From assembly GCF_015265475.1 (NCBI RefSeq), contig NZ_CP054493.1:1860001-1924000 (forward strand): DNA of 64,000 nucleotides. Reading direction: 5' to 3'. The notes below the pieces were generated by a model that was not told the origin of the DNA, did no database searches, and saw only the letters and a program-made list of their open reading frames with translations. Every line of letters begins with the position of its first letter. The first letter of the stretch is position 1. The position numbers and the translations under genes are program-made. This document shows positions 8,170 through 17,860 of the stretch, piece by piece. The stretch comes from Candidatus Sulfurimonas marisnigri (lineage in GTDB: Bacteria; Campylobacterota; Campylobacteria; Campylobacterales; Sulfurimonadaceae).

Positions 8170-10044
8170 ATGAATGCAAAAACTAAACTTCTCATAATTG
8201 TGGCTCTTATGCTACTTGCACTAATGACAGCTACGATTATCAATGTAGCTCTAAACTTTAGAAGCTATAGCCTTAAGGGTGCAATTGAGAAGTCGAACTT
8301 GACTGCAAATATCGTTAGAGATGGACTTACAGCTCATATGGTAAATGGGATAATGCCTCAAAGACAATATTTTTTAGACCAGATATCAAACAATGACAAG
8401 ATTAAATCATTATGGTTATTTAGAAGCGAGAATGTCAAAAAACAGTATGGCGAAGGGTTTGTAAATGAGACCATTAGAGATGATATTGATAAAGAAGTTT
8501 TAGCAACTGGAAAAATGGTACGAAAAATCATAGAGCATGCTGATGAAATTATTCTGAGAGTAACTATCCCTTACAACGCTAATAGTACTGGTGTTCAAGA
8601 CAACTGTCTCAACTGTCATGATGTTAAGTATGGCGATACTCTTGGTGCGATTAGTATGGAGTTTGATGTTAGTGATTTGAGAACAAGCGGTCTTCTCACT
8701 ATGTTAAAAATATTTGCAATTAATTTAATATTTTTAATAATAGCACTATATTTAATTAGACACTATGTGACACCTTATACAAGGCTTTTTACAAACTTAC
8801 AAGCTGGGATTAAAAAAGCATACAGTGGAGACTTTACCCATAATTTTAGTACTACAATAGGTGGGGATGCTAAAAATATTGTAGATAGAATGAACTCACT
8901 CTTTAGTAAAATGCAAGAGACATTCGGAAACATTAAATACAACCTTGCAACTTTTATACCTCAAGGGAGTGTTTCGAGCGGAAGCATCTCAAGTGGTGAT
9001 CCGCTTCATGAAGCTAAGACTATCATAAACGAGCTATCAGATATTTATAAATTTAAAAAGACTATTGAGCTTGATGCTTCAAAAGAAGCTGTATACACAA
9101 GACTAGTAGATATAATAAAACTAAAATACCATGTGGGACATTTTGCATTTTTTGAAATAAATAGCATAACATCGGAGAGATATTTATTTTTTACTACAGA
9201 GGGAGATAATAGTATCTGCTTCAACAGAGATAATAATGATTCATCAGTGTGTAGAGCATTCAGAACAAATAGTGTAACAATATCTACAGAGTTTCCAAAC
9301 CTTTGTCAGGCATGTGTAAATAGTAATGTCAACTATGTGTGTATACCATTTACTATAAATCAAGACATATCTCTGGTAGTTTCAATGACTTCGGATAATA
9401 TAGATGAAGTAGAGAAGATGAAAACTCATGTCTCAAGTATTAAGCACTACCTTGAGGCTGCTAAACCGGTTATAGAAAGTCAGATTCTTATGGAAAAACT
9501 AAGAGATTCATCTCTGCGTGATGGGATGACAGGACTATACAACAGAAGATTTTTAGAAGAGTTCATAGATAAACTTATGAGTCAAGCTGAAAGAAACCAA
9601 CATACATATAGTGTTATGATGATCGATATTGACTTCTTCAAAATGGTTAATGATGAATATGGTCATGATATAGGGGATATGGTAATTGTTGCTCTTTCAA
9701 AAGTGTTAAAAGAGAATATTAGAGAAGCAGATTTGGCTATACGCTATGGTGGGGAAGAGTTTGTTGTAATGCTTCAAAATTCTACTCTAGAGGGCACGAT
9801 GGCTGTTGCTAAAAAAATACACTCAGCTTTTTCTTCTCTATCATTTGATGTAAATAACGAAAAGCTAAAGAAGACTATAAGTATCGGAATTGCTAAACTG
9901 CCTACTGATGGTGACACTATTTGGAAATGTATTAAATTTGCTGACATTGCTTTATACAAAGCAAAAAATACAGGCAGAAATAAAATAGTTGAATACAAAG
10001 ACGAAATGAATGAGATGAATGAGAATGACGAAAAATTTTATTAG
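8170..10044 (+). CDS. Membrane diguanylate cyclase with periplasmic c-haem motif
   Basis: A likely c-di-GMP synthase. Residues 8-28 form a membrane anchor, followed by a periplasmic domain that contains CLNCH at 146-150, a c-type haem attachment motif, in a DUF3365-like setting. A second membrane span is near 178-196, with a HAMP-like stretch after it. The middle region resembles a GAF domain and is rich in cysteine (CFN, VCRAF, CQAC, VCIPF). The C-terminal GGDEF domain has GGEEF at 527-531, with the inhibitory-site motif READ exactly five residues before it, so it should be active and product-inhibited. A haem plus cysteine-rich domain suggests sensing of redox state or a gas. It is separated from mrp by a terminator. 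Confidence 0.85.
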   Translation: MNAKTKLLIIVALMLLALMTATIINVALNFRSYSLKGAIEKSNLTANIVRDGLTAHMVNGIMPQRQYFLDQISNNDKIKSLWLFRSENVKKQYGEGFVNETIRDDIDKEVLATGKMVRKIIEHADEIILRVTIPYNANSTGVQDNCLNCHDVKYGDTLGAISMEFDVSDLRTSGLLTMLKIFAINLIFLIIALYLIRHYVTPYTRLFTNLQAGIKKAYSGDFTHNFSTTIGGDAKNIVDRMNSLFSKMQETFGNIKYNLATFIPQGSVSSGSISSGDPLHEAKTIINELSDIYKFKKTIELDASKEAVYTRLVDIIKLKYHVGHFAFFEINSITSERYLFFTTEGDNSICFNRDNNDSSVCRAFRTNSVTISTEFPNLCQACVNSNVNYVCIPFTINQDISLVVSMTSDNIDEVEKMKTHVSSIKHYLEAAKPVIESQILMEKLRDSSLRDGMTGLYNRRFLEEFIDKLMSQAERNQHTYSVMMIDIDFFKMVNDEYGHDIGDMVIVALSKVLKENIREADLAIRYGGEEFVVMLQNSTLEGTMAVAKKIHSAFSSLSFDVNNEKLKKTISIGIAKLPTDGDTIWKCIKFADIALYKAKNTGRNKIVEYKDEMNEMNENDEKFY

Positions 10045-10066
10045 AATATAATCTTTTAACAGAATA

Positions 10067-10105
10067 AATAGGCTACGCAAATATGCGTTGCCTATTTTAT
10101 TTTTC
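10067..10105. terminator. Bidirectional intrinsic terminator
   Basis: AATAGGC and GCCTATT pair, then one T/T mismatch, then ACGCA and TGCGT pair around the loop AATA. TTATTTTT follows on the plus strand, and an A-rich stretch precedes it for use on the minus strand. It lies between the convergent ends of the diguanylate cyclase gene and mrp and can serve both. Confidence 0.8.
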
Positions 10106-11214
10106 TACTTACTACTACAAGCAGATACACCTGGAGGTGTAGTAGGCTGAACACTCTCATTACTAGCGCCACCACTTGCATTCACTGCTTCAATAGTAGC
10201 CCAAATAGACTCAGCAGCACGCATATATCTTTTTGCACTCTCAGAAGTTGGGTCAACAAAAGTAACCGGCTTACCTTCATCTCCACCAGTTCTAATACTT
10301 GGTTCAATTGGAATTTCAGCAATTATTTTAGTATCAAACTCCTCAGCCATTGGACCAGATGTTCCTTTACCGAAGATATCATATTCTACTCCAGTATCTG
10401 GAGCTATAAAGCCGCTCATATTTTCAACAATTCCTGCAATAGGAATGTCTAATTTTCTAAACATATCTAATGAACGACGAGAGTCATCAAGAGAAACAGA
10501 CTGAGGTGTAGTTACAGTAAGACCAGCTGTAACAGGTACACTTTGAGCTAAAGAAAGTTGTGCATCACCAGTTCCAGGAGGCATATCAATAACTAATACA
10601 TCAAGTTCACTCCAAAGGATATCTCTTAAAAATTGCTCTATTGCTTTCATTATCATTGCACCACGCCACATGAGCGACTGGCCATCATCCATAAGCGACC
10701 CCATAGACATCATCTCAATTCCGTAGGCTTTAATAGGAAGAACTTTATTTCCTATAACTTCAGGTTTAATACCAGCAACACCCATCATACGAGGAATATT
10801 TGGACCATAAATGTCGGCATCCAATAGACCTACTTTTTTACCTTGTGCTGCAAGAGCAATAGCAATATTTACTGATGTAGTCGACTTGCCAACTCCACCC
10901 TTACCTGAACTTATCATTAAAAAGTTTTTAACATGTGGAGCTAAGTTTTTACTTTTTGGTGTTGCTGCCTCTGGTATTTTAGGAGCATTTATATTTACAA
11001 TTATATTTGTTGCACCTACAGATTTAAGCTCATCTGTCGCTTCATCTTTAATTTGCTGTGCAACTTCTGGAGCACTTGATGTTATATCTACATTAAAACT
11101 CACATCATTACCATTTATTTCTACATTATTAACAAAACCAAAAGTTACAATATCCTTAGTAAAACCTGGATACATAACTTTTGATAATGCTGAATTTACA
11201 ATTTCATTAGTCAT
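10105..11214 (-). CDS. mrp: Mrp/ApbC iron-sulfur cluster carrier ATPase
   Basis: Mrp (ApbC, NBP35-like) is a cytoplasmic P-loop ATPase that carries Fe-S clusters to target proteins. The N-terminal 80 residues form an MIP18/DUF59-type domain. The deviant Walker A motif SSGKGGVGKS is at 102-111, and VIDMPPGTGDAQLSL is the Walker B region. The 369 residues are normal for the family. It is transcribed away from the upstream thiC, whose product needs an Fe-S cluster; the 130-base gap holds inverted repeats but no clean terminator, so co-expression is possible but unproven. ATTAAGGAATAA precedes the ATG. Confidence 0.95.
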   Translation of the reverse strand: MTNEIVNSALSKVMYPGFTKDIVTFGFVNNVEINGNDVSFNVDITSSAPEVAQQIKDEATDELKSVGATNIIVNINAPKIPEAATPKSKNLAPHVKNFLMISSGKGGVGKSTTSVNIAIALAAQGKKVGLLDADIYGPNIPRMMGVAGIKPEVIGNKVLPIKAYGIEMMSMGSLMDDGQSLMWRGAMIMKAIEQFLRDILWSELDVLVIDMPPGTGDAQLSLAQSVPVTAGLTVTTPQSVSLDDSRRSLDMFRKLDIPIAGIVENMSGFIAPDTGVEYDIFGKGTSGPMAEEFDTKIIAEIPIEPSIRTGGDEGKPVTFVDPTSESAKRYMRAAESIWATIEAVNASGGASNESVQPTTPPGVSACSSK

Positions 11215-11298
11215 TATATATTATTCCTTAATTTGATTTTATTACGACTAAAGCTTTGCCTCTTTAAGGCAAGACTTTATTTGTTAGAAGCATAGCAT

Positions 11299-11331
11299 AT
11301 TTAAATAAGACAAAAATTGTCCTGTTTAAAT
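11299..11331 (-). terminator. Possible hairpin after thiC
   Basis: ATTTAAA and TTTAAAT form outer arms and GACAA and TTGTC form an inner stem, 12 bases after the thiC stop. A second short stem, TTGCCT with AGGCAA, lies about 50 bases further on. Neither is followed by a strong T-run on the minus strand, so this is at best a weak terminator. Confidence 0.35.
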
Positions 11332-11343
11332 TAATTTATTTTT

Positions 11344-12804
<1,461 letters not shown>

Positions 12805-12935
12805 TTAATATAATATTAAGTTGATTGTTTGCTTTTATTTTTTATATAATAATTGAATATTGAGAGGCAAATTTAAGATAAAAAAAGCTATTTAGATGTA
12901 TACTTTCGTAACACTTTTTAATTATAGGAGTTTTA

Positions 12936-14057
12936 TTGCTTAACTTAACGCTTATATTACTTGCTGCAGGTAGTTCTACACGCTTTGAACTTGATGTTAA
13001 AAAGCAGTGGCTGAGAGTTGGACAGAAGCCTTTATGGCAGTTTGTAGCTGATAAGTGTGAAGATACTAAACACTTTGAAAAAATAATCGTAACCTCTTCA
13101 AGAGAAGATATTGAGTTTATGAAAAACTACTCAGACTTTACCTTTATAGAGGGTGGGTCAACCAGAGGAGAGTCTCTACAAAATTCTCTTAGTGAAGTTA
13201 CTACTGAATATGTTCTTGTTAGTGATATAGCCAGATCATGTATCAATAAAGAGTTCTTGGAACGAATCATATCTCACATTGGCAATAGTGATTGTATTGT
13301 CCCTTATCTGCCGATCAATGATACTATTGTTTATGAAGACAATACTATAGATAGAGATAAAGTAAAAATAATTCAAACTCCACAGCTATCACTTACTTCA
13401 GCTCTTAAAAATGCACTTGAGCTGCCACAGGAGTTTACAGATGAGAGCAGTGCAATAGTTGCAAACGGTGGCTCTAGAGAATTTATACTAGGTGAGTTAA
13501 ATGCTCATAAAATAACTCATCTTCAAGATCTAAAAAAGCTAACTTGTCTTTCGCCACCATCAGATGATACACTAAGTGGAACCGGCTTTGATGTTCACGC
13601 CTTTGACAACAAAGGCAATATGTATCTAGGTGGAGTAAAGATAGAGTCCGACTATGGGTTTAAAGCTCATAGCGATGGTGATGTGGCAATTCATGCACTT
13701 ATAGATGCTCTTTTAGGTGCCGCAGGAATGGGAGATATAGGAATGATGTTTCCCGACAACGATGACGTATATAAAGGTATTGACTCTAAAGAGTTATTAA
13801 AAATAGTTATTACTAAAATATACAATTTTGGTTTTATTATTATAAATGTAGATTTAACAATAGCAGCAGAAAAACCTAAGATTGGTAATTATAAATTGGC
13901 AATGAGAAAAACGCTTAGCTCTATATTAAATATAGAACCTAGCAGAGTAAATATAAAAGCAACAACAACCGAAAAACTAGGCTTTATAGGCAGAGGCGAA
14001 GGTGTTGGAGTTATTGCAAATGCAAATTTAAAATATTTTGATTGGACAAAAGTTTAA
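12936..14057 (+). CDS. ispDF: Bifunctional IspD/IspF isoprenoid enzyme
   Basis: This fused protein catalyses two steps of the MEP pathway. The N-terminal cytidylyltransferase (about residues 1-205) has LLAAGSSTRF and KQWLRVGQKPLWQF. The C-terminal 2-C-methyl-D-erythritol 2,4-cyclodiphosphate synthase (about 210-373) has GTGFDVHAFD, HSDGDVAIHALIDALLGAA, GDIGMMFPD and the TTTEKLGFIGRGEG end. The fusion is the usual form in Campylobacterota. The start is TTG with ATAGGAG six bases before it. The stop is followed three bases later by the response regulator gene. Confidence 0.95.
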   Translation: MLNLTLILLAAGSSTRFELDVKKQWLRVGQKPLWQFVADKCEDTKHFEKIIVTSSREDIEFMKNYSDFTFIEGGSTRGESLQNSLSEVTTEYVLVSDIARSCINKEFLERIISHIGNSDCIVPYLPINDTIVYEDNTIDRDKVKIIQTPQLSLTSALKNALELPQEFTDESSAIVANGGSREFILGELNAHKITHLQDLKKLTCLSPPSDDTLSGTGFDVHAFDNKGNMYLGGVKIESDYGFKAHSDGDVAIHALIDALLGAAGMGDIGMMFPDNDDVYKGIDSKELLKIVITKIYNFGFIIINVDLTIAAEKPKIGNYKLAMRKTLSSILNIEPSRVNIKATTTEKLGFIGRGEGVGVIANANLKYFDWTKV

Positions 14058-14060
14058 AAA

Positions 14061-14948
14061 ATGAAAATACTAATTATAGAAAACGAAGTTTATTTAGCAC
14101 AAAGTATCGCAACAAAATTAAGTGAACTCGGACATGTATGTGAAATGTGTACATCAACAAGAGATGCGATTAAAAGTAATAACTATGATGTTGTTCTACT
14201 CTCTACAAACATCAATGGTCAAGACTTCAATCCAGTTATTGAAACATTTAAGAACTCCATTATTATTTTAATGGTTTCATATATCAGTAATGACACGGTT
14301 TCTAAACCTCTTTCAGCTGGTGCAAAAGATTATATTTTAAAACCATTTATGATTGAAGAATTAATTAGAAAGATAAATCATTATCAAGATTATGAAAAGC
14401 TAAAAAAAGAGAATAAGTCATATGAGAAGTATTTAGCTCATTCTTTCTTGACATTAACTGAAGAATATAGCTTTGATAACCTTGATCTTCCTCTTTTCAT
14501 ATCTTCATCTTATCAAAAAATTGCAGACTCTTTTGCCTTTAAGTATGCAAAATATCAAAACCTGCCAATACACTTCATAACGCTAACTGATATAAAGGCT
14601 ATGGATGAAATTGAATCTATAACAGAGAATTCTTTAATATATACAATAGATTTTCAAACTATAAAAAAGAGTGACAGAAAAGCTTTTTACAAACTAATTA
14701 AAGGTAAGAAGATAATAGTCTCTTCCACAGACAGAATAGAAGATGAAGATTTAAAAGTTCTAGATATAAAGAGTGAAAACAATATTTTCGACCAGGGTGA
14801 AATACTACCTATTGAGGAGTATGTTAAGTTTATTGTTTTAAACAATCAGCATAAGTTTCCAGATACTGAATTATCAAAAAAATTAGGTATAAGCCGTAAA
14901 AGCTTATGGGAAAAAAGAAAAAAATATGACATCATTAAGAAAAAATAA
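14061..14948 (+). CDS. HP1021/Cj1608-type orphan response regulator
   Basis: An atypical response regulator, recognised by its place between ispDF and the sulfurylase-like gene, the same order as in Campylobacter jejuni (Cj1607-Cj1610). The Helicobacter homologue HP1021 binds the replication origin and many promoters. The N-terminal receiver has the acidic Glu7/Glu9 pair and a conserved KPF, but the phosphoacceptor aspartate is Ser48 (DVVLLS), so ordinary phosphorylation is not expected. A CEMC pair sits at Cys27-Cys30. The middle region is unassigned. The C-terminus ends in a Fis-like helix-turn-helix, LSKKLGISRKSLWEKRKKYD. It overlaps the next gene by 23 bases. Confidence 0.85.
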   Translation: MKILIIENEVYLAQSIATKLSELGHVCEMCTSTRDAIKSNNYDVVLLSTNINGQDFNPVIETFKNSIIILMVSYISNDTVSKPLSAGAKDYILKPFMIEELIRKINHYQDYEKLKKENKSYEKYLAHSFLTLTEEYSFDNLDLPLFISSSYQKIADSFAFKYAKYQNLPIHFITLTDIKAMDEIESITENSLIYTIDFQTIKKSDRKAFYKLIKGKKIIVSSTDRIEDEDLKVLDIKSENNIFDQGEILPIEEYVKFIVLNNQHKFPDTELSKKLGISRKSLWEKRKKYDIIKKK

Positions 14949-16116
14949 AACTCTTCTAATAGATAGCGAGGCAGCTTCTGCGCTTGAGCTTTTAAAAGAT
15001 GGCTTACTATCTCCTGCTACATCTTTAATGAACTCATTTCAATGCAAAGATATTCTAAAAACAAGCCTCATTGATGGAAAGTCATTTCCTTTTCCTTTTA
15101 TACTTGCTCCTTCTGGAAAGATAAATGAAGAGGTCTTGAAATCACTAGACGCTGGTGAAGAAATTGACATTCTTTTTGATGATAAACTTTTTGCTACTTT
15201 GATAGTTGAGGAAGTGTTTTATCTAGATCCAAGTGATAGAATAAAACATATATATGGTACTGACGATGTTAATCATCCAGGTGTAATGGCTACCATGAAA
15301 AGACTCGGCTCTTTGGCAGTAAGCGGTAAGTATCAACTAATAAACGGCTCAAGAAATAAAAATAAGCAAATTATTGAAAAAGCTAAAAAACAAATAGATG
15401 CGAAACATACAACAGCTCTTGTAATGGCAGCTAATCCCCTTCACCGTGCTCATGAAAGACTTATTCGCCAAGCACTAGACAACACTGATTTACTTGTTAT
15501 ATTTTTACTTAAACCATATACTGAGTCAAATTTAAGTTATGAGATTAGGAAAGAGTCTCTAGAGTTTTTTATAAATAATTTTTTAACAAAAAACAATGTT
15601 GTTGTAGTTACCTTAGAGAATAGTTATATTTTTGCCGGCTATAATGAGATAATTATTGATGCTATTGTTGCAAAAAACTACGGCTGTAATAGACTTACAG
15701 TAGGTAGAAACCATGCTGGACTTGGTATGTTTTCAGACTCTAATTCCAATAAGTCAATAATTGATAAAGTTATTGGTATTGAAATAGAAATAACAGTAGC
15801 AAGCGAGTATGTTTACTGTGATAAATGTACGACTCTTGTTAGTAAAAACACATGTCCTCATGGACAGCATCATCAAATCTCTTATCATGCTGACTCGATT
15901 TTAGAACTTTTAGAACTTGGAATTTTACCACCTACTATACTTATTAGAAAAGAGATTTCAGCCTTTATTCTCTCTAAACTATTTCCAAATAGGTTTAAAA
16001 ATTTAGAAAAGCTCTACTATGACATACTACCAGTCGCAGGTCTTTTAGAAGAGCACACTGAAAAAGATTTTTATTTAGAGCTAATGAAACTCTATCAAAC
16101 AACATCACTTACCTAG
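14926..16116 (+). CDS. Divergent ATP-sulfurylase homologue
   Basis: The 396 residues have the layout of bacterial and archaeal sulfate adenylyltransferase: an N-terminal PUA-like part, then NPLHRAHE at 170-177 (the HxxH nucleotide motif) and GRNHAG at 260-265. CDKC at 298-301 with CPHG from 310 forms the usual metal-binding element. Two conserved features are altered: QTR before NPxHRAH is replaced by VMAA, and the ISGT/R element near the end is ISYHAD. It may therefore act on another substrate. Campylobacter has the same gene in the same place (Cj1609). The long overlap with the regulator gene suggests translational coupling; a downstream start cannot be excluded. Confidence 0.8.
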   Translation: MTSLRKNKTLLIDSEAASALELLKDGLLSPATSLMNSFQCKDILKTSLIDGKSFPFPFILAPSGKINEEVLKSLDAGEEIDILFDDKLFATLIVEEVFYLDPSDRIKHIYGTDDVNHPGVMATMKRLGSLAVSGKYQLINGSRNKNKQIIEKAKKQIDAKHTTALVMAANPLHRAHERLIRQALDNTDLLVIFLLKPYTESNLSYEIRKESLEFFINNFLTKNNVVVVTLENSYIFAGYNEIIIDAIVAKNYGCNRLTVGRNHAGLGMFSDSNSNKSIIDKVIGIEIEITVASEYVYCDKCTTLVSKNTCPHGQHHQISYHADSILELLELGILPPTILIRKEISAFILSKLFPNRFKNLEKLYYDILPVAGLLEEHTEKDFYLELMKLYQTTSLT

Positions 16117-16123
16117 GAATAAT

Positions 16124-16630
16124 ATGAATTGGTTTTTTATAACTTTAGGATATAGCGGGCTTGCTCCAAAAGCCCCTGGAACGGTTGGAACCTTAGTGGC
16201 ATTACCTATAGGAATGCTTATACTTATCTACTTTAGTGCACAAACTCTATTTCTGGCTACTGTTCTTATCAGTATAATCGCAATAAAAGAGATAAACAAA
16301 TACGAAGCTAAAAGTGCAATACACGACGATAAACGTATTGTAATAGATGAATTAGCTGGGATGTGGTTTGCACTAAGTGTTGCGCCTGCAATCAGTATTG
16401 GATTAAACGAAGTAAGTGATTTACAAAATGGTTTTTTACTACAGAGTCTACTATCATTTTTGCTTTTCAGATATTTTGATATAGTAAAACCATCTATTAT
16501 AGGCAGAATAGACCGTGAAGCTAAAGGTGGTATCGGTGTTATGGGTGATGATATAGTCGCCGGTTTTGTAGCAGGTATTTTAAGTGCTGTTATTTGGCAA
16601 GGGTGGGTGCAACTTCAAAGTTTTATATAA
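16124..16630 (+). CDS. pgpA: Phosphatidylglycerophosphatase A
   Basis: PgpA dephosphorylates phosphatidylglycerophosphate to phosphatidylglycerol at the inner membrane. The 168 residues show the signatures GYSGLAPKAPGTVGTL, DDKRIVIDELAGMWFA, FRYFDIVKPSIIGRIDR and GGIGVMGDDIVAG, with about four hydrophobic segments. It starts seven bases after the sulfurylase-like stop and closes the conserved ispDF string. The start ATG has AGGAATAAT just before it. Confidence 0.95.
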   Translation: MNWFFITLGYSGLAPKAPGTVGTLVALPIGMLILIYFSAQTLFLATVLISIIAIKEINKYEAKSAIHDDKRIVIDELAGMWFALSVAPAISIGLNEVSDLQNGFLLQSLLSFLLFRYFDIVKPSIIGRIDREAKGGIGVMGDDIVAGFVAGILSAVIWQGWVQLQSFI

Positions 16631-16631
16631 T

Positions 16632-17234
16632 ATGAAATATATCATTAAAACAATTAGTTTACTACTATCTATTGTTTTATTCTCAGGCTGTGTAACTAAA
16701 TCGCTATGGGAAGATAAACATACATATTATGAATCAGTTCAAAGCTTTAATTTAGCAGAGGATAAATTAATTATTATTGGAAAAGAATATCATTATATTT
16801 TTACAATTGATAATAAAATAAAAAAACTGCTAATGTCCAAAAATAAAGAAGGCATTAGCTTTGAAACAGGCACTTTTCATATAGATAAAGAAAATAAAGT
16901 AGAAGGAAATGTCTATATAAATTATCAAGAAAAAGAACAACTTGATTACTTAAAGAGCTTAGGCTTTTCACAAAATAAAAAGACTAATGAATTTAAACTT
17001 GAATTAGAAGGCACTAGGTATTTGCCTAAGCATGATTTTCACTTTGAAGGAACTTTTTCTAAAGAATATAAAATAAAATTTTTAGAAAAGTACAGTAAAT
17101 ATAATAGGACAACTCAAATACTTTTATCCCCATTAACTGTTGCTACAGATGGAGTGCTAATTGTTGCAGGTCTTTCAGCTCTAATAGTTGTCTATGAAGT
17201 TTCATTACTAACAGGAGACTCACCATTTAATTAA
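16632..17234 (+). CDS. Predicted lipoprotein of unknown function
   Basis: I do not recognise the family. With the start at 16632 the protein is 200 residues and begins with a clear lipoprotein signal: a lysine, a hydrophobic stretch and the lipobox LFSGC, with Cys20 as the lipidation site. A longer frame from 16584 would overlap pgpA and bury the signal, so I reject it. The mature part is rich in lysine and beta-prone residues, and a hydrophobic segment near the C-terminus (TDGVLIVAGLSALIVVYEV) may be a membrane span. It begins one base after the pgpA stop, probably in the same transcript. Confidence 0.75.
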   Translation: MKYIIKTISLLLSIVLFSGCVTKSLWEDKHTYYESVQSFNLAEDKLIIIGKEYHYIFTIDNKIKKLLMSKNKEGISFETGTFHIDKENKVEGNVYINYQEKEQLDYLKSLGFSQNKKTNEFKLELEGTRYLPKHDFHFEGTFSKEYKIKFLEKYSKYNRTTQILLSPLTVATDGVLIVAGLSALIVVYEVSLLTGDSPFN

Positions 17235-17244
17235 ATGAAAAGAG

Positions 17245-17310
17245 TGCTGCAGTTGCAAGGGCTGAAGGAGGAAGGATACTTAAGTATCTGACGACTGAAG
17301 CAACGCAGCA
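17245..17310. repeat. Long interrupted inverted repeat between convergent genes
   Basis: Outer arms TGCTGC-a-GTTGC (17245-17256) and GCAACGCAGCA (17300-17310) pair with one bulge. The exact palindrome GATACTTAAGTATC (17275-17288) is nested inside. The GC-richer content stands out from the AT-rich surroundings. It lies between the lipoprotein gene and the end of the minus-strand operon, with no T-run directly after either arm. It may be a small structured RNA, an inverted-repeat element or a rho-dependent 3' end. Confidence 0.5.
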
Positions 17311-17331
17311 AATGCATCGCTATTTTGATTT

Positions 17332-17841
17332 TTAAACAAACATAGGGTCGTCTGTTGGTTCTATCTCCTCGAAATCTTCTGTTATCTGATTAAACATTCT
17401 CATAGTTTTTTTAGCCTTGTTAGTATGCTCATCAAATATCGACTTAGATGCAGGAAAAGCTTCACTGAGCTCTGTATATATTAAAATACGTCCATTTATA
17501 TGTTTATCTATCTCATTAAAAGCATCTTTAAGATACTGTTGTTTTGTCGTGTGTCTAAAAAGAGCCCTAACCATTTTAATACGCTCTTTAATAGGTATAG
17601 ATTCATCAATAGCCTCAGAAACTCTTTTAATATCAAGTCTTGATAGATAAACTCCGCTTACAGCAGGAGCCAGAAGTTTAGATGTTAAAGCATCGACAAA
17701 CTGAGGTACGGGCTCATCATCTACTTTATCTCCAGCGTCTCTATCTTCTGCTTCAGCACCTTTTGCTAGATCAGTTACACAACTCTCTTTTACAAACTTA
17801 TCAAACTCTGCTCTTAAATCACTAAAATCATTTGTATTCAT
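17332..17841 (-). CDS. Uncharacterised protein, last gene of the TorD/ferredoxin operon
   Basis: I do not recognise this 169-residue protein. It looks soluble, with no signal peptide or membrane segment. The N-terminal 50 residues are acidic and charged (AEAEDRDAGDKVDDEP), and the rest is predicted mostly helical. The single cysteine makes a metal-binding role unlikely. It begins 19 bases after the AroE-like gene, with AAGGAAAATAAC before the ATG, so it belongs to the four-gene minus-strand set that starts with the TorD-like chaperone. Confidence 0.7.
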   Translation of the reverse strand: MNTNDFSDLRAEFDKFVKESCVTDLAKGAEAEDRDAGDKVDDEPVPQFVDALTSKLLAPAVSGVYLSRLDIKRVSEAIDESIPIKERIKMVRALFRHTTKQQYLKDAFNEIDKHINGRILIYTELSEAFPASKSIFDEHTNKAKKTMRMFNQITEDFEEIEPTDDPMFV

Positions 17842-17860
17842 TGTTATTTTCCTTATTTTT

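Noticed and set aside
10811-11236. Plus-strand frame of 141 codons
   Set aside because: It is antisense to the N-terminal half of mrp and does not resemble a protein family.
16584-16631. Longer N-terminus of the lipoprotein gene
   Set aside because: It would overlap pgpA and place 16 extra residues before an excellent lipoprotein signal.
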